Source: an uncultured Kineosporia sp.
GTDB lineage: Bacteria > Actinomycetota > Actinomycetes > Actinomycetales > Kineosporiaceae
Direction: 5' to 3'
Assembly (NCBI GenBank): GCA_937859855.1
Contig: CALMAR010000405.1
Location: forward strand, 1-13,754
DNA: 13,754 nt
The notes under the pieces were generated by a model. The model ran no database searches. It saw only the letters and a program-made list of their open reading frames with translations, and was not told the origin of the DNA. Within the stretch, counting starts at the first letter, position 1, and the number at the start of each line of letters is the position of its first letter. A program made the translations under genes and the position numbers. Below, one piece after another: positions 9,644 through 13,754 of the stretch.

Positions 9644-9901
9644 TCAGCCGACGGCGCTGGGGAAGAAACGGGCGATCAGGTTCAGCAGAACGATGGTCGT
9701 CGCCCAGAGAAGCGCCACAGCGATGGTGAAGCGGTTGAGGTTGCGTTCGGCCACCCCCGAACTGCCCAGGCTGGACGACATGCCGCCGCCGAACATGTCG
9801 GACAGTCCGCCCCCGCGACCTTTGTGCAACAGGATCAACAGGGTGAGGATCAAGCTCGTCAGGATGAGCAAGACCTGCAGGGCGATCCGGGCGGCTGTCA
9901 C
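9644..9901 (-). CDS. secG: Preprotein translocase subunit SecG
   Basis: Small non-essential subunit of the SecYEG protein-conducting channel in the cytoplasmic membrane. It helps SecA-driven export. At 85 residues it has the expected two membrane helices, roughly residues 5-25 and 57-80. Between them lies the conserved glycine-rich loop GRGGGLSDMFGGG (28-40), then SSLGSSGVAERNLNR (43-57), which is diagnostic for the actinobacterial family. The GTG at 9901 follows GAGG with a five-base spacer. It lies downstream of tpiA, as in many actinobacteria, but here the gap to tpiA is 188 bases, unlike the tight gap-pgk-tpiA packing. Confidence 0.95.
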   Translation of the reverse strand: MTAARIALQVLLILTSLILTLLILLHKGRGGGLSDMFGGGMSSSLGSSGVAERNLNRFTIAVALLWATTIVLLNLIARFFPSAVG

Positions 9902-10039
9902 GCTGACCTCATTCCAAGAACAACAGCTGGTACAAGAACTCAGCGTAAGCGATGTTCAGAGCGCCTCCGGCCCCATTCGCCGCCGCGTCGCCAAGCGGAT
10001 GCAAAGCTTGCGCAAAGGACTTCTGAAGCCGGGTCGGAC

Positions 10040-10067
10040 CGCAGCGAATGAACCGGTGATCGCCGCG
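10040..10067 (-). terminator. Possible hairpin between tpiA and secG
   Basis: On the minus-strand transcript, arms at 10067-10060 and 10047-10040 can form eight pairs including one G-U, around a 12-base loop. On the plus strand the same position would be an A-C mismatch, so the structure favours the tpiA transcript. It starts 22 bases after the tpiA stop. It may be a weak terminator or processing site. The rest of the 188-bp gap (9902-10089) shows no gene. A TACGCT at 9947-9942 could be a -10 for secG but lacks a -35. Confidence 0.3.
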
Positions 10068-10089
10068 CCATGAAGAAGCACGTCCTCAG

Positions 10090-10884
10090 TCAGGCGAGTG
10101 CGTGTTCGCGGTAACGGACGACCGCGGCGAACTCGGCGGCATCGATACTCGCTCCGCCCACCAGCGCTCCGTCGATGTCCGGTTCAGCCATCAGCTTGGC
10201 CACGTTGGACGGCTTCACCGATCCGCCGTACAGAATCCGCACTCCCTCGGCCAGAGCCGAGGAGTAGAGCTCGCTCAGCCGCAGCCGCAGCGCCGAGCAG
10301 ACCTCCTGGGCGTCCGAAGGAGTGGCGACTTCGCCGGTTCCGATCGCCCAGACCGGCTCGTACGCGATCACGATCGACTCAGCGTTCGAGGCCGGAACCC
10401 CGGACAGCGCCCCAGCCAGCTGCTCGTTGCAATAGGCCACGTAGTCCCCCGACTGCCGCATCTCCAGGCGCTCGCCGACGCACAGGATCGGAGTCAGCCC
10501 GTGCCGGTACGCGGCTTGAACCTTGATGCCGATCAAGGCATCGCTCTCCTGGTGGTACTCCCGGCGTTCGCTGTGTCCGGCCACCACATAACCGCAGCCG
10601 AGCTTGGCCAGCATCGGCCCGGAGATGTCGCCGGTGTAGGCACCCGCCTCGTGCGCAGACAGGTCCTGGGCGCCGTACTTGAGTTGCAGCTTGTCGCCGT
10701 CCACCAGGGTCTGGACCGACCGCAGGTCGGTGAACGGCGGCAGCACAACCACCTCGACGGCCTCGAAGTCGTGCTTGGCGTCCTCCAGCGTCCAGGCCAG
10801 CTTCTGCACCAGATGCGTCGCCTGCTGGTGGTCCAGGTTCATTTTCCAGTTGCCCGCGATCAGCGGGGTACGGGTCGTGGCCAT
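10090..10884 (-). CDS. tpiA: Triose-phosphate isomerase
   Basis: Interconverts dihydroxyacetone phosphate and glyceraldehyde-3-phosphate in glycolysis and gluconeogenesis. The 264-residue TIM barrel is slightly longer than the E. coli enzyme but normal for actinobacteria. All key residues are present: GNWKMN (11-16) with N12 and K14, the catalytic histidine in VAGHSERR (H104), the catalytic base in [11 protein letters not shown] (E176), with the phosphate-gripping loop beginning there, YGGSVKPSN (219-227), and GALVGGAS (239-246). The ATG at 10884 is three bases after the pgk stop, with GGAGAG at the end of pgk (10892-10897 on the plus strand) as ribosome binding site. It is the third gene of the compact gap-pgk-tpiA set. 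Confidence 0.98.
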   Translation of the reverse strand: MATTRTPLIAGNWKMNLDHQQATHLVQKLAWTLEDAKHDFEAVEVVVLPPFTDLRSVQTLVDGDKLQLKYGAQDLSAHEAGAYTGDISGPMLAKLGCGYVVAGHSERREYHQESDALIGIKVQAAYRHGLTPILCVGERLEMRQSGDYVAYCNEQLAGALSGVPASNAESIVIAYEPVWAIGTGEVATPSDAQEVCSALRLRLSELYSSALAEGVRILYGGSVKPSNVAKLMAEPDIDGALVGGASIDAAEFAAVVRYREHALA

Positions 10885-10887
10885 CGG

Positions 10888-12098
10888 TCAGCTCTCCAGC
10901 ACGGTCAGGCCGGGCAGCGTCTTGCCCTCCAGGAACTCCAGGCTGGCTCCCCCGCCGGTCGAGATGTGCCCGAACGCCGATTCATCGAAGCCGAGCTGAC
11001 GGACCGCCGCCGCCGAGTCACCCCCGCCGACCACGGTGAACCCGTCACTGTCCACCAGCGCCGCAGCGATCGCCCGGGTACCCCCGGCATAGGGAGCCAT
11101 CTCGAACACGCCCATCGGGCCGTTCCAGAAGACGGTGGCCGCACCGGCCAGCCGCGCGGCGAAGAGCTGACCGGAGGCGGGGCCGATGTCCAGCCCGATC
11201 CGGTCCGCCGGGATCTGATCCGCCGGCACCACGCCATGCTCGGCGTCGGCTGAGAAAGCTTCCGCCGCAATGATATCCGTCGGTAACACAACCTCGACCC
11301 CGGTTGAGGACGCCCGCTTCAGATAACCGCGCACGGTGTCGATCTGATCCGCTTCGAGCAGGCTCTTGCCGACCTCGTGCCCCTGCGCGGCCAGGAAGGT
11401 GAAGACCATTCCACCACCGATCAGCAGCAGGTCGGCCTTGTCCAGCAGGCTGGCGATCACGCCCAGCTTGTCCGACACCTTCGATCCGCCCAGCACGACG
11501 GCGTAGGGGCGGGCCACGTTCGTGGTCAGCCGCTCGAGCACGTCCACCTCGGCCAGCACCAGGCCGCCGGCCGCGTGCGGAAGCCGCTGGGCGACGTCGT
11601 AGACGCTGGCCTGCTTACGGTGTACGACGCCGAAGCCGTCGCTGACATAGCCGTCGGCCAGTGCGGCCAGCTGGCCGGCGAAGGCGCCCCGCTCCGCGTC
11701 GTCCTTGCTCGTCTCGCCCGGGTTGAAGCGCAGGTTCTCCAGGACGACGATCGCGCCGTCATCGAGCGCTTTCACCGCGTCCTGGGCGGACGGGCCGACG
11801 GTGTCCCTAGCCAGGGTGATGCTCACGCCGGGTAGCAGCTCCTGGGCCCGGCCGACCACCGGACCCAGCGAATACTTCGGATCCGGCTCGCCCCCGGGCC
11901 GGCCCAGATGCGCACATACGATCACACGCGCACCGGCACCCAGGAGCCGCTGCCAGGTCGGCAGCGACGCCCGGATCCGGCCGTCATCGGTGACGGCACC
12001 GGTCTCCTTGTCCAGCGGGACGTTCAGGTCGCTGCGGACCAGGATCCGCTTCCCCTTGAGATCCCCGAGCTGCTGGGTCAGATCGTCGATCGTGAGCA

Positions 12099-12099
<1 letters not shown>
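10888..12099 (-). CDS. pgk: Phosphoglycerate kinase
   Basis: Transfers phosphate from 1,3-bisphosphoglycerate to ADP, the first ATP-yielding step of glycolysis. The 403-residue two-domain enzyme shows RSDLNVPL (22-29), GRIRAS (40-45), HLGRP (64-68), ENLRF (121-125), [13 protein letters not shown] (156-168), GGSKVSDK (204-211), [10 protein letters not shown] (324-333), GGGDSAAAV (358-366) and [15 protein letters not shown] (378-392), the last two forming the nucleotide-binding glycine-rich regions. I place the start at the ATG at 12099, which overlaps the gap stop by one base (TGATG) and gives MLTIDDL as in relatives. The frame is open further upstream, but that would add 19 unconserved residues lying inside gap. 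No clear Shine-Dalgarno precedes it, so translation probably depends on termination of gap. Confidence 0.98.
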
Positions 12100-13116
<1,017 letters not shown>

Positions 13117-13178
13117 CAGGGCGCTGGTTATCGCCGGATGTCTCCGGTGGTGGCGCCGTCGTTGGCTGTGATGGTTGG

Positions 13179-13205
13179 TGCTCCGGAGTCAGCCTAGCCG
13201 GAGCA
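13179..13205. promoter_or_regulatory. Perfect 8-bp inverted repeat in the whiA-gap interval, possible operator or whiA terminator
   Basis: TGCTCCGG (13179-13186) and CCGGAGCA (13198-13205) are exact complements separated by 11 bases. The spacer contains TAGGCT on the minus strand (13196-13191), a possible -10 box for gap. The 27-bp size and dyad symmetry fit a dimeric regulator site. The 44-base distance after the whiA stop also fits a hairpin terminator without U-tract. The sequence alone does not decide. Confidence 0.5.
13191..13199 (-). promoter_or_regulatory. Possible -10 element of gap
   Basis: GGCTAGGCT on the minus strand contains TAGGCT (13196-13191), fitting TANNNT, 87 bases upstream of the gap GTG. 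TGGACA, a good -35 match, lies upstream but at 22 bases spacing, which is too long. The call therefore rests on the -10 alone. Confidence 0.3.
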
Positions 13206-13248
13206 GTCAGATGCCCCATGTCCAGACAGATCATCGAGAGGGAGAACC

Positions 13249-13754
13249 TCAGGCGTCGAGCATGTCCGGCGTGAGGTTGGCGTCGGTGCCGGGGATGCCC
13301 TGATCACTGGCCCGCTTATCGGCCATCGCCAGCAACCGCCGGATCCGGCCCGCCACCGCATCTTTCGTCATCGGCGGCTCGGCCAGCTGGCCCAGCTCCT
13401 CCAGGGATGCCTGCTTGTGCGCCAGCCTCAACTGGCCCGCCGTCTGCAGATGGTCCGGTACCTCCGCACCGAGGATCTCCAGGGCCCGCTCCACCCGGGC
13501 ACCGGCGGCCACCGCCGCCCGGGCCGATCGGCGCAGGTTGGCATCGTCGAAGTTGGCCAGCCGGTTCGCCGTGGCCCGGACCTCCCGGCGCATCCGGCGT
13601 TCTTCCCAGGCCAGCACGGTGTCGTGCGCGCCGAGCCGGGTGTGCAGGGCGCCGATGGTGTCGCCGTCCCGGATCACCACCGGGTCGACGCCGCGGACCT
13701 CGCGCGCCTTGGCCTGGATCCCCAGCCGGCGGGCCGCCCCGACCAGCGCCAGTG
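13249..13754 (-). CDS. whiA: WhiA, sporulation/cell-division regulator, C-terminal part, cut by window edge
   Basis: WhiA is a DNA-binding protein derived from a LAGLIDADG homing endonuclease fold fused to a C-terminal helix-turn-helix. In Streptomyces it acts with WhiB to turn on division genes in sporulation, and homologues exist across Gram-positive bacteria. The in-frame part covers 167 codons (13752 to the stop at 13249), about half of the usual ~325 residues. It starts in the end of the LAGLIDADG-like region ([21 protein letters not shown]), continues through [29 protein letters not shown], and ends in the helix-turn-helix region [29 protein letters not shown] and the conserved tail [16 protein letters not shown]. 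It lies upstream of gap, as is usual in actinobacteria, where whiA follows uvrC, rapZ and yvcK (outside this window). Confidence 0.96.
   Translation of the reverse strand, partial: LALVGAARRLGIQAKAREVRGVDPVVIRDGDTIGALHTRLGAHDTVLAWEERRMRREVRATANRLANFDDANLRRSARAAVAAGARVERALEILGAEVPDHLQTAGQLRLAHKQASLEELGQLAEPPMTKDAVAGRIRRLLAMADKRASDQGIPGTDANLTPDMLDA

Noticed and set aside
9940..10071. A 43-codon minus-strand open frame with an ATG in the tpiA-secG gap.
   Set aside because: Only about 57% of its third positions are G or C, well below the neighbouring genes. The GAGGA upstream is 11 bases away, and the arginine-rich product resembles nothing I recognise. Probably non-coding.
10102..11253. Plus-strand open frame of 383 codons opposite tpiA and pgk.
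   Set aside because: It is antisense to two well-identified enzymes and has no recognisable motifs. It is a shadow frame.

Overview
The window is a piece of chromosomal core from a high-GC actinobacterium (Actinomycetota). The evidence is the gene content: opcA, rbpA and whiA are actinobacterial signatures, and the order ctaB | tkt-tal-(pgi)-zwf-opcA-pgl facing gap-pgk-tpiA-secG is a known actinobacterial arrangement. GTG starts are frequent, start codons are often coupled to the preceding stop, and third codon positions are rich in G and C. Genus cannot be fixed from this sequence. pgi lying between tal and zwf argues against a Mycobacterium-type layout.

Left edge (1-714): the N-terminal half of ctaB (heme O synthase) reads leftward off the window. 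A 276-bp divergent intergenic region separates it from tkt. This region carries a possible -10 element and a hairpin in the presumed tkt leader.

Rightward operon (715-9115): tkt, tal, pgi, zwf, opcA, pgl. It encodes the oxidative pentose phosphate steps (glucose-6-phosphate dehydrogenase, its assembly/activator protein, and 6-phosphogluconolactonase), the non-oxidative enzymes transketolase and transaldolase, and the isomerase that links fructose-6-phosphate to glucose-6-phosphate. 6-phosphogluconate dehydrogenase is not in the window. tal/pgi, zwf/opcA and opcA/pgl each overlap by four bases (ATGA), so translation is probably coupled. Together the set could run a cyclic pentose phosphate pathway: fructose-6-phosphate made by Tkt/Tal is returned by Pgi to Zwf for NADPH production.

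Convergence point (9116-9212): a large nested inverted repeat, probably a two-way terminator, lies between pgl and rbpA.

Leftward genes (9213-13754): in transcription order whiA (C-terminal half, entering from the right edge), gap, pgk, tpiA, secG, rbpA. gap-pgk-tpiA is tightly packed (1-base overlap, then a 3-base gap) and encodes the triose part of glycolysis. A 188-bp gap with a possible hairpin precedes secG, the small SecYEG translocon subunit. A compact GC-rich hairpin then separates secG from rbpA, the RNA-polymerase-binding activator. The 145-bp whiA-gap interval holds a perfect 8-bp inverted repeat around a possible -10 element, and a palindrome covering the gap ribosome binding site.

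No stretch longer than 300 bases lacks a gene. I see no mobile element, CRISPR array, tRNA or rRNA, and no convincing undescribed multi-gene system. The points worth a second look are regulatory palindromes, the lysine-rich repeat tail on OpcA, and the placement of pgi.
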